A stretch of 34,136 nucleotides of DNA from Hydrogenophilales bacterium (GCA_024636775.1 JAGXGP010000159.1:1-34136), one strand, 5' to 3'; positions 25,494 through 34,113 are shown, numbered from the stretch's first letter. The notes: generated by a model from the sequence alone, not told the origin. Made by a program: numbers and translations.

Positions 25494-26513
25494 TCAGGCG
25501 CCGGCAATCCATAGTTCAAGTGGCTGCCCGGTTTTTTCTTCATATTTTTGCAGTTGCTGGATCAGTTTTTCATCCAGTAAATAACCCTTGCTCAAAAGCA
25601 TTGCACCATCCTGGCCAACGATATCCCGAGCCAGTTGGGTTTTCACCTGCAACAGGGCCGACGCAACACGCCGCTCGGGGCCGGCAGCCACATCAACGAC
25701 GGTCATCCCCATTATTTTCAGGAATATGCCCACGACAGACGGGTCATATCGTGCCCGGGCACCTTCGCGGATCATGAGTGCCGCCTGTTCGGGTGAACGG
25801 CGCTTTTGCGTAATGCTTCCCAACTGGAGTTCATCATAATCGTCGGCTACGGCGAGTATGCGGGCGCCAATGGGAATATCCAGCCCGGCCAGATTGTCTG
25901 GGTAGCCCCGACCGTTGAAGTGTTCATGGTGATGATGAATGATTCTTGAGGAGTTGCGCATATTTTCCAACTCCATCAATAGCTTGGCAGCGATCGATGG
26001 ATGTTTCATGGCCAACTGGCGTTCTTCTATCGTGAACTCTTCGTTGAACGGCTTCTGGAACATGTCATCCGTCCAGCCTATCTTGCCAATATCATGCAGT
26101 AGACCTGCTACCGTGATGTCATTAATTTCCTGTTCACGCAAACCCAGTCGACTGGCCATTTTACGAGCCAGATCGGCAACCCGTTTGCCATGTCCCCCCA
26201 TATTCCCCTGTCGCAACTCGATCAGGTTTGAGAATACGCACAAGCTTGCATGGAAATTTTCCTTGAGTTTTTTGTTGCCCAACTCCAGGAAGTTTGCAGA
26301 TTGCCTGAGTTCAGATGTACGTGCCCTGACAGCATCCTTCAGGCCTTCATTAACAAAAGTCAGTTCATCGTTCTGTCGGGCAGTCAGCGCCAGCAATGCA
26401 TTGCGTTCATCGACCAGATGTTTCCGCTCGACAGCACCACGTACCGTCTGCAGTAATTGTGCATCGTCCCAGGGCTTATTCAGATATGCATGAATCCCCC
26501 ACCAGATAACCAT
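25494..26513 (-). pseudogene. HD-GYP phosphodiesterase with partial receiver domain (3' half of a frameshifted chimera)
   Basis: The frame contains a complete HD-GYP domain with LLHDIGKIGWTDD and HHHEHFNGRGYPD. This domain hydrolyses cyclic di-GMP, and the metal-binding His and Asp residues are present. In front of it is only the end of a response-regulator receiver domain, GIHAYLNKPWDDAQLLQTV, containing the KPW lysine. A coiled coil (LTFVNEGLKDAVRARTSELRQ) follows. The phosphorylated aspartate half of this receiver is missing. The nearest ATG (26513) has no ribosome site. Upstream in another frame lies 26476-27090. Dropping one G from the G5 run (26496-26500, minus strand) would join the two frames as DGYLVGIHAYLNKPW. 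After the HD-GYP domain come about 70 more residues with a small terminal domain. Confidence 0.75.
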
Positions 26514-27090
26514 CCGGATCGATTCCCAAAACGGGCAGAGGCAAGTGCGCGAGAATTTCCTGGGAAGCACGAAGCATGTTTTGATTACGCAAGATTTCCC
26601 GCGTTTTTGTTACAACGCGCTGCTCCAGTTCCTGATTCCACTGTATTAGCGTCTCATTCGCTGTCTTGAGCGCATTATTAAGATGGGTATTTTCCCGGGT
26701 CACCTGATTCAAATGGAATGCTTTGCGGACCGCTTCGCGCAGCGCATCATCATCCCAGGGTTTCGTCAGGAATTTATAGATTGCAACCTTGTTAACAGAG
26801 TCCGTCACGCTGGACAGTTCTGTAAATCCGCTCAGCATGATGCGTACAGTATCCGGCCACGTCTCACGGGCCTTGCTGAGAAGCTGTATCCCGCTCATGC
26901 CGGGCAGGCGCTGGTCCGAAATAATCACCCCCACCTCATTTTCTGCCAAAAGCGACAAGCCTTCCTGACCGCTTGATGCGCTCAGAATGCGATAACCGTC
27001 ATGTCTGAACAGACGCACCAAAGCAGTCAAAATATTCGGTTCGTCATCGACGATCAGAAGCGTGCCGATAACTTCATATTCATGCGTCAT
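26476..27090 (-). CDS. Response regulator receiver with truncated PAS start (5' half of the chimera)
   Basis: A complete receiver domain is seen: acidic LLIVDDEPN, phospho-acceptor region GVIISDQRLPGMSG, then RIMLSGFTELSS and YKFLTKPWDDDALREAV. A coiled coil (NNALKTANETLIQWNQELEQ) leads to ILAHLPLPVLGIDPDGYLV, the start of a PAS domain, which then breaks off into DSCISE and a stop. I prefer the ATG at 27090 (MTHEYEVIG) over the TTG at 27123. The receiver is followed by the remainder of a second regulator in another frame (25494-26513). The natural protein was probably REC-PAS, possibly followed by an output domain. As it stands the product would be a stand-alone receiver of 204 residues. Confidence 0.72.
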   Translation of the reverse strand: MTHEYEVIGTLLIVDDEPNILTALVRLFRHDGYRILSASSGQEGLSLLAENEVGVIISDQRLPGMSGIQLLSKARETWPDTVRIMLSGFTELSSVTDSVNKVAIYKFLTKPWDDDALREAVRKAFHLNQVTRENTHLNNALKTANETLIQWNQELEQRVVTKTREILRNQNMLRASQEILAHLPLPVLGIDPDGYLVGDSCISE

Positions 27091-27449
27091 GGGTAAGTGA
27101 AAAACGGAGTGCCCCGCCTCCAAACCGGCAAGCGGGCTTCAATTTTACAGAAATATGGTGCACTCCTTTTGTGGCGTTGGAGCGAAACAGACATAAAAGG
27201 TTATCGACGGTACTGCCCTCACCTTGAATTTCAGCGGTTGCGGTTGGTCCCTGATTTAACCATGTTGATCATGGGTGGTTGCTCTTACTATAGTAAACAG
27301 GCGCACCGACTATCAGGCTGAATTCGGGGTGATGCTAACGCTGGTAGTGCAACCCAATCAAAGCACAGCGCAGTCGCATATAAATGAGAGTTTGCTATCC
27401 TGAATGTTTGGATCGGATTTATGTCCTTTCCCTACAAACAGGAGGTTAG
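27091..27449. other. Intergenic region between the divergent HD-GYP locus and DksA-like gene
   Basis: These 359 bases contain no supportable gene; the ORF 27097-27321 has no ribosome site. Both divergent promoters should be here. An AT-rich stretch GCATATAAATGAGAG near 27376 and TATCCT near 27397 are possible core elements, but I cannot pair them confidently. Confidence 0.4.
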
Positions 27450-27848
27450 ATGGCTGCGCTGAAAAAATCCCAACTTGATGAGCTTGCACTCCAATTGAAG
27501 ACTCAGTATCAGGCGCTGTTGCGCGAAGTCCACGAGGAACTTGAAAATGCCGGGAGTCAGCATCGGATTGACCTGCTCAACAATGAGCCCGGCGATAGTG
27601 GTGACGAATCCATGGCGAACGCACTGGCCGATATCAATGTAGCCACATTGGATCATCACATTCGGGATATACGCGATATTGAAGTGGCGTTTAAGCGCAT
27701 CAAGGAGGGAACATTTGGCGCGTGTATCGATTGCGGGGACGATATTGCTATTGAGCGTCTACAGGCTTTCCCCACTGCCAAGCGCTGCATTGTGTGCCAG
27801 GAAAAACGCGAGCGGGAGTTTGTCCAGGAAGGCCATCCCACACTGTAG
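27450..27848 (+). CDS. DksA/TraR-family zinc-finger protein
   Basis: A near-consensus ribosome site (AGGAGGT) precedes the ATG. The 132-residue protein has a long N-terminal coiled-coil helix (LKTQYQALLREVHEELENA) with acidic residues, then LLNNEPGDSGDESMANALADIN, and a C4-type zinc finger CIDC-x17-CIVC near the C-terminus. These are features of DksA/TraR-like regulators that insert into the RNA polymerase secondary channel. The spacing and CGDDI after the first cysteine pair fit the family. The acidic coiled-coil tip of true DksA (DxxDxA) is not clearly conserved, so it is a paralogue and not necessarily ppGpp-responsive. It is followed within eight bases by the kinase gene. Confidence 0.85.
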   Translation: MAALKKSQLDELALQLKTQYQALLREVHEELENAGSQHRIDLLNNEPGDSGDESMANALADINVATLDHHIRDIRDIEVAFKRIKEGTFGACIDCGDDIAIERLQAFPTAKRCIVCQEKREREFVQEGHPTL

Positions 27849-27856
27849 CCCTACAC

Positions 27857-29416
27857 ATGGATAGGGAAGATCCATTGACCGAAAACGTTCAGCAAGCCGA
27901 GTTGATCCATCAACTGGTCAATATTCCCCGTTGTTATGATCACCCGACAGACTCTATTCAGCATGTGGAAACCCACATTTCCCACATTCTGCTGAGTGGT
28001 TCTTTTGCTTACAAGATCAAGAAGCCTCTCAACCTGGGTTTTCTCGATTTCAGTACGCTCGGCAAACGCCAGCACGCCTGCCAGGAAGAAGTCCGCCTGA
28101 ACCAGCGGCTGGCGCCAGCCCTCTATCTTGGAGTGGTGCCGATCACTGGATCGCCAACCGATCCACACATTAACGGAACCGGCGCGCCAATCGAATATGC
28201 CGTCAAAATGCGCCAGTTCCCGCCCGACGTCACGCTCGACCGCCTCGAAGCAGATGACCAGTTGACAGCATCGCAAATCGAAGCCATCGGTACCACCCTC
28301 GCCCACTTTCATCTGGAAAACTGCGCGCGCGCAGATGCAGACAGTCCATGGGGCGATCCAGAACAAATCTGGCAACCCGTGGAACAAAACTTCCTGCAAA
28401 TCTCCCCCCATTTCGCCGACCCGAACGACCGCTTGCAAGTCGACGCACTGCAACAATGGAGCGAGTCCGAGCATGCTCGCCTCGCCCCCCTTATGGCGAT
28501 GCGCAAGCGCGATGGCTTTATCCGGGAATGTCATGGGGACCTGCACCTCGGCAACCTGGCCTGGGTGAAGGACCAGTTGCTGGTCTTCGACTGTCTGGAG
28601 TTCAATCCGGGGTTGCGCTGGATCGACATCCAGTCCGAAATCGCCTTCTGCACCATGGACCTGATGCAGCGTGGGCATAAGGATTGGGCCTGGCTGCTGC
28701 TCAACACCTGGCTGGAAAAATCCGGCGATTACGCGGGGCTTGCGTTGCAGTCCTATTACGCGGTCTATCGCGCGCTTGTACGGATCAAGGTCGCCGTACT
28801 GCGCGCAGGTCAAACCACGGGCAAAGCGCACGACACGGTCCTTGCCGATATACACACGCTATTGAATCTGGCAACGAAACTAACGCGCTCATTGCCGTTG
28901 CGGCTCGACATCACACATGGTCTATCCGGCTCGGGAAAAACCACGATCACCCGGAGCTTGATGCAAATACCCGGTGCGATCCGCCTTCGTTCCGATATTG
29001 AGCGCAAGCGCCTGACCGGTCTGGATCCCCTAGCGCAGAGCAACGCTGGCGTAGGTCAAAACCTATATACGGCCGACACCACCCGCCTAACCTATACGCA
29101 CCTGGCCCAACTGTCAGGCGGCTTGCTCGACGCAGGCTGGCCGGTGATCGTCGACGCCACCTTCACCGCACGCTGGCAGCGCGATTTGCTTCGACAACAG
29201 GCGCCGTCGCATGGCGTGCCATTTCATATTCTGGATTTTGAGGTGCCGGTGGCTACTTTACGTGAGCGCATTCTCCAACGAGGACGCACCGGCCGCGATG
29301 CATCGGAAGCGGGCCTGGATGTGCTGCAGCATCAGATCGATACCGAAGAGCCGCTTGCCGCAGACGAACGAGAGAAGACTCTGCCGATCAATGCGGCTAT
29401 GCAGATAAAGCAGTGA
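27857..29416 (+). CDS. Bifunctional APH-like kinase and AAA/P-loop kinase
   Basis: The preferred start is ATG 27857 (MDREDPLTENVQ); a TTG six codons later follows AGGGAAGA and is an alternative. The 519-residue protein has two parts. Residues 1-330 are aminoglycoside-phosphotransferase-like: ILLSGSFAYKIKKPLNLGFLDF carries the ATP-binding lysine, CHGDLHLGNLAW is the Brenner catalytic loop, and FDCLEFNPGLRWID is the metal-binding segment. Residues 350-519 form a P-loop kinase with Walker A HGLSGSGKTT, RLRSDIERKRL, and VIVDATFTARWQRDLL. The domain pair is a known fused arrangement of unknown substrate. Sugar, amino-acid or nucleoside phosphorylation are possibilities. It is co-oriented with the DksA-like gene and probably shares its promoter. 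Confidence 0.82.
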   Translation: MDREDPLTENVQQAELIHQLVNIPRCYDHPTDSIQHVETHISHILLSGSFAYKIKKPLNLGFLDFSTLGKRQHACQEEVRLNQRLAPALYLGVVPITGSPTDPHINGTGAPIEYAVKMRQFPPDVTLDRLEADDQLTASQIEAIGTTLAHFHLENCARADADSPWGDPEQIWQPVEQNFLQISPHFADPNDRLQVDALQQWSESEHARLAPLMAMRKRDGFIRECHGDLHLGNLAWVKDQLLVFDCLEFNPGLRWIDIQSEIAFCTMDLMQRGHKDWAWLLLNTWLEKSGDYAGLALQSYYAVYRALVRIKVAVLRAGQTTGKAHDTVLADIHTLLNLATKLTRSLPLRLDITHGLSGSGKTTITRSLMQIPGAIRLRSDIERKRLTGLDPLAQSNAGVGQNLYTADTTRLTYTHLAQLSGGLLDAGWPVIVDATFTARWQRDLLRQQAPSHGVPFHILDFEVPVATLRERILQRGRTGRDASEAGLDVLQHQIDTEEPLAADEREKTLPINAAMQIKQ

Positions 29417-29538
29417 GAACGCTTATGCGCTCATCCCTAAACAAATTCGCAGTTAAAGTTAGATATATTTTTCAACACATTGCTTTAACTGATTGTATTT
29501 TTTAATTATTTGAACAGTAATTTGTCTTCTGAATGCGT
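29417..29538. other. AT-rich convergent intergenic segment
   Basis: This short segment between convergent genes is AT-rich (TAGATATATTTTTCAA, TGTATTTTTTAATTATTTG). The T-runs could serve termination on either strand, but no clear stem precedes them. Confidence 0.35.
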
Positions 29539-29853
29539 TCAGTGGTCACTGTCGCTGAAATCCCCAAGCGGCCGCGTGAATGTATATTCGGCTGGTTTGA
29601 TGATCAGTTCTCGGGCTGACGATTCCACGCTGCCACTGGGAATCGTGAACGGCAGGGCCACCACTGTCAGCACTGCACCAACCAACGTGGCCACCAAACC
29701 CAGAGGCCGCATTACCACCGCATCCATCACCATATCGGTGCCTTTGTCTCCGCTGATCGTGCCGTTCTGCTGGGCTGCCGAAAACTGTGGCGCCGTAGTC
29801 AAGAACACAACCAATATCACTGAGCTAATGCGATTTTTCATTTTTCTCATCAT
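29539..29853 (-). CDS. Small exported protein with signal peptide and hydrophobic segment
   Basis: The protein has 104 residues from the outermost ATG, although the third ATG (29841, MKNRISS) is also good. The N-terminus is a signal peptide (ISSVILVVFLTTAPQFSAAQ). A conserved core follows, VMRPLGLVATLVGAVLTVVALPFTIPSG, and a C-terminal block LIIKPAEYTFTRPLGDF. I recall this core as a widespread short proteobacterial protein family of unknown role, sometimes named a multidrug transporter without evidence. It starts inside the end of the upstream HicA-like gene, so translation is coupled. Confidence 0.75.
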   Translation of the reverse strand: MMRKMKNRISSVILVVFLTTAPQFSAAQQNGTISGDKGTDMVMDAVVMRPLGLVATLVGAVLTVVALPFTIPSGSVESSARELIIKPAEYTFTRPLGDFSDSDH

Positions 29854-30121
29854 CCGTTTGGTTGTGCATCGGGTTAACGCCTGCCGAAATCAAATAATCT
29901 CGTACATGACGCAACTCCTGTTTGTTGCAGGTGTTGCTGTTGTGTGGCCGGTGTAAAAAACCCTCTATACCGTTCAATTCCACGCGAAAACTCGCGCCAT
30001 GATGCGGCTCTACCTTGGCGCCCAGATGCGTCAACATCGATTCAATCTCGCGCCAGTGCACATTGCCGCTTACCGGCCCATCGAAAATTGAACGTAACAG
30101 GCTCTCATGTTTATGACTCAT
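29825..30121 (-). CDS. Orphan HicA-family toxin-like protein
   Basis: The true start is ATG 30121 (MSHKHESLLRSIF) with GAGAGGCC upstream. The longer track ORF adds 53 non-family residues. The 98-residue protein has the HicA double-stranded RNA-binding-like fold: a segment reading GNVHWREIESMLTHLGAKVE, then a strand with GASFRVELNGIEGFLHRPH, then KQELRHVRDYLISAGV. HicA proteins are usually ribosome-independent mRNA interferases controlled by the neighbouring HicB. No HicB-like ORF is present on either side. The downstream overlapping gene encodes an exported protein. Whether the catalytic histidine is retained is uncertain, since candidates are in EPHHG and HRPH. Confidence 0.68.
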   Translation of the reverse strand: MSHKHESLLRSIFDGPVSGNVHWREIESMLTHLGAKVEPHHGASFRVELNGIEGFLHRPHNSNTCNKQELRHVRDYLISAGVNPMHNQTDDEKNEKSH

Positions 30122-30368
30122 GGCGGGGCCTCTCGCTAATAACACTTTATAAGAATAGATCCGGGATGCCAGAACGCGAATTTCAGCAAAAGAATCGAAT
30201 AATTCATTCAACCATTCAGCTCCATCGCACCAACCAGAGATGCATGCTTCCAGGTGTGGCGTTGTGCGACCGGGTAACATGGTCGAAAGTACATCACGGG
30301 GTTCAATTTAAAATCCCCGGATTCACCCTGTCATTTATTGCACATCAACCAGCACCCTCAATCTGCTT

Positions 30369-31466
30369 ATGAACAATCTGCTACAACAATTCGATTTCTC
30401 CTTCTTTGCCGCATCCTGGCTGCCCCAAGTGGTACTGGTGATTGTTGCCATCATCGTTCTTAACGTCGGTGTTTATTTTCTGCTGCGAAAAATCGAAAAG
30501 ATTGCGCTGCTGAGCCCTTCCATCTGGGACGACGCATTGATCAAGGCCACGCGCAAACCTCTGACTCTGATTTTGTGGGTAACCGGGGCGACATTCGTCA
30601 TTGAAATCGTGCACTCACACCTGGGTACACCCGTTTATGATTTCGTGACCCCCACCCGCAGCACCCTCATCATCATCGCGCTAGCATGGTTTCTAATGCG
30701 GTTGATCGGTCAGGCTTCGCGCAACATGCTCGCCCCCTCCGAGGCGGCCGAAGACGCGATCGATCGCACCACAGTCGACGCCTTGTCAAAACTCGGTCGA
30801 GTCACGGTCATCATCCTGACTGCGCTGGTCATCCTGCAAACCCTGGGATTCAGTATTTCCGGCGTGTTGGCCTTTGGCGGAATTGGCGGTATTGCGGTAG
30901 GTTTCGCCGCCAAGGACATGCTGGCCAACTTCTTCGGCGGCCTGACCATCTATCTGGACCGCCCATTTGTCGTGGGCGAATGGATCCGCTCGCCCGACAA
31001 GGAGATCGAAGGCACGGTGGAATATATCGGCTGGCGTCAAACACGGGTACGCGGCTTCAACAAGAACCCGATTTATGTACCTAATTCTTTATTCACGACC
31101 ATCGTGGTTGAAAATCCCACCCGCATGACCAACCGGCGCATCAAGGAAACCATCGGCATACGCTACGCCGACCTCAATAAAATAGGTGCGATCATCACTG
31201 AAGTAAAAACCATGTTGCAGAGCCATCCTGAAATCGACACCGATGCTACGTTGATCGTTAACTTCATTTCATTCTCGGCGTCATCGCTGGACTTCTTCAT
31301 TTACACCTTCACTAAAACCGTCGACTGGATACAGTTCCACGAAGTCAAGCAGGACATCTTGCTGAAGATCGCCCTCATCATCCAGGCCCAAGGAGCAGAA
31401 ATTGCCTTCCCCACCCGTACGCTCCATATCGAAGCGGAGACCGCCGAAGCTCCTGAGCCTGACTAA
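30369..31466 (+). CDS. MscS-family mechanosensitive channel
   Basis: The protein has 365 residues. Membrane helices are at VVLVIVAIIVLNVGVYFLL, LTLILWVTGATFVIEIV, STLIIIALAWFLMRLIG and RVTVIILTALVILQTLGF. The pore-lining TM3 equivalent is GVLAFGGIGGIAVGFAAKDM, with the small-residue packing of MscS. The beta domain follows: FVVGEWIRSPDKEIEGTVEYIGWRQTRVR, then PIYVPNSLFTTIVVENPTRM. The C-terminal alpha/beta domain ends around AFPTRTLHIE, as in MscS. Four helices before the beta domain is slightly larger than MscS itself (three). It is divergent from the HicA-like gene with about 250 bases between. Confidence 0.92.
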   Translation: MNNLLQQFDFSFFAASWLPQVVLVIVAIIVLNVGVYFLLRKIEKIALLSPSIWDDALIKATRKPLTLILWVTGATFVIEIVHSHLGTPVYDFVTPTRSTLIIIALAWFLMRLIGQASRNMLAPSEAAEDAIDRTTVDALSKLGRVTVIILTALVILQTLGFSISGVLAFGGIGGIAVGFAAKDMLANFFGGLTIYLDRPFVVGEWIRSPDKEIEGTVEYIGWRQTRVRGFNKNPIYVPNSLFTTIVVENPTRMTNRRIKETIGIRYADLNKIGAIITEVKTMLQSHPEIDTDATLIVNFISFSASSLDFFIYTFTKTVDWIQFHEVKQDILLKIALIIQAQGAEIAFPTRTLHIEAETAEAPEPD

Positions 31467-31790
31467 CAACACGTTTGCAGCTTAATGGACGATAAGATGT
31501 GATTTTGGCGGCATTTTCCTGCGAGATCCCATCTTAACCCCGCTGTATCCACGGTATGCCGCGGTCTTACCCCGCGAGCCTTGCCCAGATGCGCCCTGAC
31601 CGCCATACTGTCTAGACGAAGTGGTCCTTTTATCAACCCACTTCTGCCCTGATGGGCACGCTGAAAGTTTGCCCACGGCATACGCACTATTTATCCGGGC
31701 GCATCTCGAAGCCCCGCACATTATTCGAAGACCCACGCACGTTGGCGCATTGCACCGACGCGTTATTGGCCCACATTGAGGTATCAAAGC
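31467..31790. other. Intergenic region before infA
   Basis: These 324 bases hold no supportable gene. A perfect 7-base inverted repeat GAAGTGG/CCACTTC surrounds a 13-base loop at about 31618-31644, without a T-run directly behind it. The infA promoter should be in the distal half. Confidence 0.4.
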
Positions 31791-32051
31791 ATGGCAAAAG
31801 AAGAATTAGTAGAAATGGAAGGCGTCGTTAACGAAGTCCTGCCGCAAACACGTTTCCGCGTCACGCTGGACAACGGCTTTGAAATCACCGCCTATGCTTC
31901 CGGAAAAATGCGCAAGCACCGTATCCGCATCCTGGCTGGCGACAAAGTCACCATCGAAATGTCACCCTACGACCTGACCAAAGGCCGCATCAACTTCCGT
32001 CACAAGGAAGCTTATTCGGGTGGCGCACGGCCACCTGCACGCTTTAACTGA
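31791..32051 (+). CDS. infA: Translation initiation factor IF-1 (second-copy type)
   Basis: The start is ATG 31791 ([18 protein letters not shown]), preceded by GAGGT. The 86 residues form a single S1/OB fold with family motifs [25 protein letters not shown] and [14 protein letters not shown]. The C-terminal tail ([13 protein letters not shown]) is longer than in the E. coli protein (72 residues). From family knowledge, betaproteobacteria commonly carry more than one IF-1. One copy sits in the ribosomal-protein cluster and another alone like this one. A strong rho-independent terminator follows at 32089. IF-1 binds the A site of the 30S subunit during initiation. Confidence 0.92.
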   Translation: MAKEELVEMEGVVNEVLPQTRFRVTLDNGFEITAYASGKMRKHRIRILAGDKVTIEMSPYDLTKGRINFRHKEAYSGGARPPARFN

Positions 32052-32088
32052 TGTGACTTAAAAAACAGAACACCCACAATGTGTTCAT

Positions 32089-32117
32089 AAAGGCTCGTCT
32101 AATAGACGGGCCTTTTT
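32089..32117 (+). terminator. Rho-independent terminator after infA
   Basis: The stem AAGGCTCGTCT pairs with AGACGGGCCTT (eleven pairs including one G-T) around a three-base loop AAT and is followed by TTTTT. A smaller hairpin GAACAC/GTGTTC lies just before it (about 32068-32086). This ends the infA transcript. Confidence 0.88.
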
Positions 32118-32415
32118 AATTGGTAAAACATCAATACCTGAATGTCGTTGTCAAGCACAACATTTATTCAATTAAATGCGTGCAGTGCCGATGACTAGAT
32201 AAGGCGCAACTGAAAACAGCTGTCCTGGATAGGTAGGTAAATATGAGTGCTGTCGTGCGTATAGGGTATGGCGGAGAGGGTGTCTGCCTCCGCCATGTTT
32301 CATATCGTCTCAACCAATCTCATAAGTCATTGTAGTACGCTGTATTTAGACGTATTTCGTCAAATATGTTGTTTCATTTCGCCTCACGAATTATCATCAA
32401 ATCTTACTCAAATTG
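32118..32415. other. Intergenic region upstream of the integrase
   Basis: About 300 bases contain no supportable gene. The GC-rich inverted repeat at 32268-32296 (see separate entry) lies in an otherwise AT-rich segment, as expected for an attachment region. TTGTAGTACGCTGTATTTAGA near 32333 is AT-rich, but I do not call a promoter. Confidence 0.4.
32268..32296. repeat. Inverted repeat with tRNA-Ser 3'-end-like sequence, candidate attachment site
   Basis: A perfect 9-base inverted repeat ATGGCGGAG/CTCCGCCAT surrounds an 11-base loop. The left arm and loop, TGGCGGAGAGGGTG (32269-32282), is the reverse complement of CACCCTCTCCGCCA. That is the form of the T-stem end, acceptor stem and CCA of bacterial serine tRNAs. 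tRNA 3' ends are common att cores for integrases of the type encoded 120 bases to the right. No complete tRNA is present here. Confidence 0.5.
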
Positions 32416-33642
32416 ATGGGTATTATGATGGGTAAAAAATCAAAAGAATTATTCGCCTTGGAAGTTAATCGGCTGACTAAAGCGGGTTTTTACTTCGTCG
32501 GTGGGGTCGCTGGCTTGGCCCTTCAGGTATCCGGTACAGGTGCACGCTCCTGGATACTCCGCAAGGTGATTGCGGGTAAGCGACGGGATATGGGTCTGGG
32601 TGGTTTTCCGGATGTCACTCTGGCAGGTGCTAGAGAGAAGGCGCGCCATATTCGTGAACAGGTAGATCAGGGGCTTGATCCGATTGAGGACCGCCGCGCC
32701 AAACGTTCCGCTCTGGCAGCTGAACGCGCCAAGGCAATGACCTTCTCGCAATGCGTGACAGGTTACCTGGATGCTCATAGCGACAGTTGGAAAAATGCCA
32801 AGCATCGCCAGCAATGGGCAAACACGCTGGATACCTACGCAAGTTCAATCATCGGCACCTTGAACGTCGCAAGTGTGGACACAGGGCTGGTGCTTAAAGT
32901 TCTGGAGCCGATCTGGAAAACAAAAACAGAAACCGCCAGCCGTTTGCGCGGGCGTATTGAGAACGTCCTGTCCTGGGCGACGGTGCGGGGTTATCGGCAA
33001 GGTGAAAATCCGGCACGTTGGAAAGGTCACCTGGACACCCTACTGGCTCAACCCTCTAAAATCCAGAAGGTGGCACACCATACCGCCCTGCCTTACGGTG
33101 AGGTGGGAACCTTCATGGCCGAGTTGGCGAAGATGGAAGGCATCAGTGCCAGGGCATTGGAGTTCACCATCCTGTGCGCTGCCCGTTCGGGTGAAGTACG
33201 CGGGGCCACATCGGCCGAAATTGATCTACAGGCTGCCGTCTGGATCATCCCATGTGATCGTATGAAAGCCGGTAAGGAACACCGTGTCCCCCTTTCCAAC
33301 AAAGCCCTGAAAATTCTCAAAGCCCTGCCACGGGGGGCCGACACCGACCTTGTGTTTCCCGGCATGAAGAACAACGCCCTGTCCGACATGAGCCTGATCG
33401 CTGTATTAAAGCGTATGGGCCGAGGCGATCTGACTGTCCACGGCTACCGCTCATCATTCCGGGACTGGGCAGCCGAGCAAACAGCCTACCCGTCAGAAGT
33501 GGTGGAAATGGCCCTGGCTCACACCATCGGCAACAAAGTGGAAGCCGCCTACCGCCGCGGTGACCTTTTCGATAAACGTCGGAAATTGATGGACGACTGG
33601 GCGAAGCATTGCGGGACAGCAACGCCCCGCCGGCCTGGCTGA
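32416..33642 (+). CDS. int: Tyrosine-type integrase with Arm DNA-binding domain (DUF4102)
   Basis: The family start is one of several near ATGs (32416, 32425 or 32428); the full length is about 408 residues. Residues 15-95 are the Arm-binding DUF4102-type domain: AGLALQVSGTGARSWILRKV and KRRDMGLGGFPDVTLAGARE. A SAM-like core-binding domain follows (TFSQCVTGYLDAHSDSW). The catalytic domain has ARSGEVRG with the first Arg, HGYRSSFRDW with the His-x-x-Arg pair, and LAHTIGNKVEAAYRRG with the late His and the nucleophilic Tyr. All catalytic residues appear intact. Such integrases, of the P4/CP4-57 type, mobilise genomic islands and often target tRNA genes. No cargo genes follow within the window. 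Confidence 0.92.
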   Translation: MGIMMGKKSKELFALEVNRLTKAGFYFVGGVAGLALQVSGTGARSWILRKVIAGKRRDMGLGGFPDVTLAGAREKARHIREQVDQGLDPIEDRRAKRSALAAERAKAMTFSQCVTGYLDAHSDSWKNAKHRQQWANTLDTYASSIIGTLNVASVDTGLVLKVLEPIWKTKTETASRLRGRIENVLSWATVRGYRQGENPARWKGHLDTLLAQPSKIQKVAHHTALPYGEVGTFMAELAKMEGISARALEFTILCAARSGEVRGATSAEIDLQAAVWIIPCDRMKAGKEHRVPLSNKALKILKALPRGADTDLVFPGMKNNALSDMSLIAVLKRMGRGDLTVHGYRSSFRDWAAEQTAYPSEVVEMALAHTIGNKVEAAYRRGDLFDKRRKLMDDWAKHCGTATPRRPG

Positions 33643-34113
33643 AGGGCAGATAGCGTCCACAAAAAATCGAGTGCGAAGAACGACAGCTAACGGATCCCGA
33701 ACCTGCCATTGGGACTTTTTGCCGGTCGGCCCGCTTCTCGGCCATAGCCGCCGTTGGCGTACTGATCAAACCAAGTCTGCTATGCGCTGGCGGCCGTTCG
33801 TGGATCATTAAAGCCGAGTGTCCGCTTTAACCTCCGCGAATGTGTTCTCCCGACCCGTTTCTTCCATTGGTGCCGGCGATGAGCTAGAGACTGTTATGTG
33901 TTTTTGAGCAGATGGGATCGTTGAAAGGCCATGGAAACCCCACTAGCCCTTGCAATCTTGCTGTGTGTGACAGCGTACAGACGCGCGCGCACCACCACGC
34001 GCATCCTCCACACGTAAATCTCATTACGACCCCTGTCACCTTCGCCCTCTGTCGCGAAGGCATATTTTTCAATTCGTCGAATTTGCCTGTTCGGTCTCTT
34101 GAAGGAGAAACAC
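33643..34113. other. Gene-free segment after the integrase
   Basis: About 470 bases contain no supportable gene. The minus-strand ORFs in the track have no ribosome sites and no family pattern. A perfect 7-base inverted repeat TTAAAGC/GCTTTAA with a 9-base loop lies at 33808-33830. A short alternating run GACGCGCGCGC lies near 33981. Confidence 0.4.

Noticed and set aside
33317-33808. 163-codon minus-strand ORF over the integrase 3' end
   Set aside because: It is antisense to the catalytic domain of a clear integrase and has no start signals.
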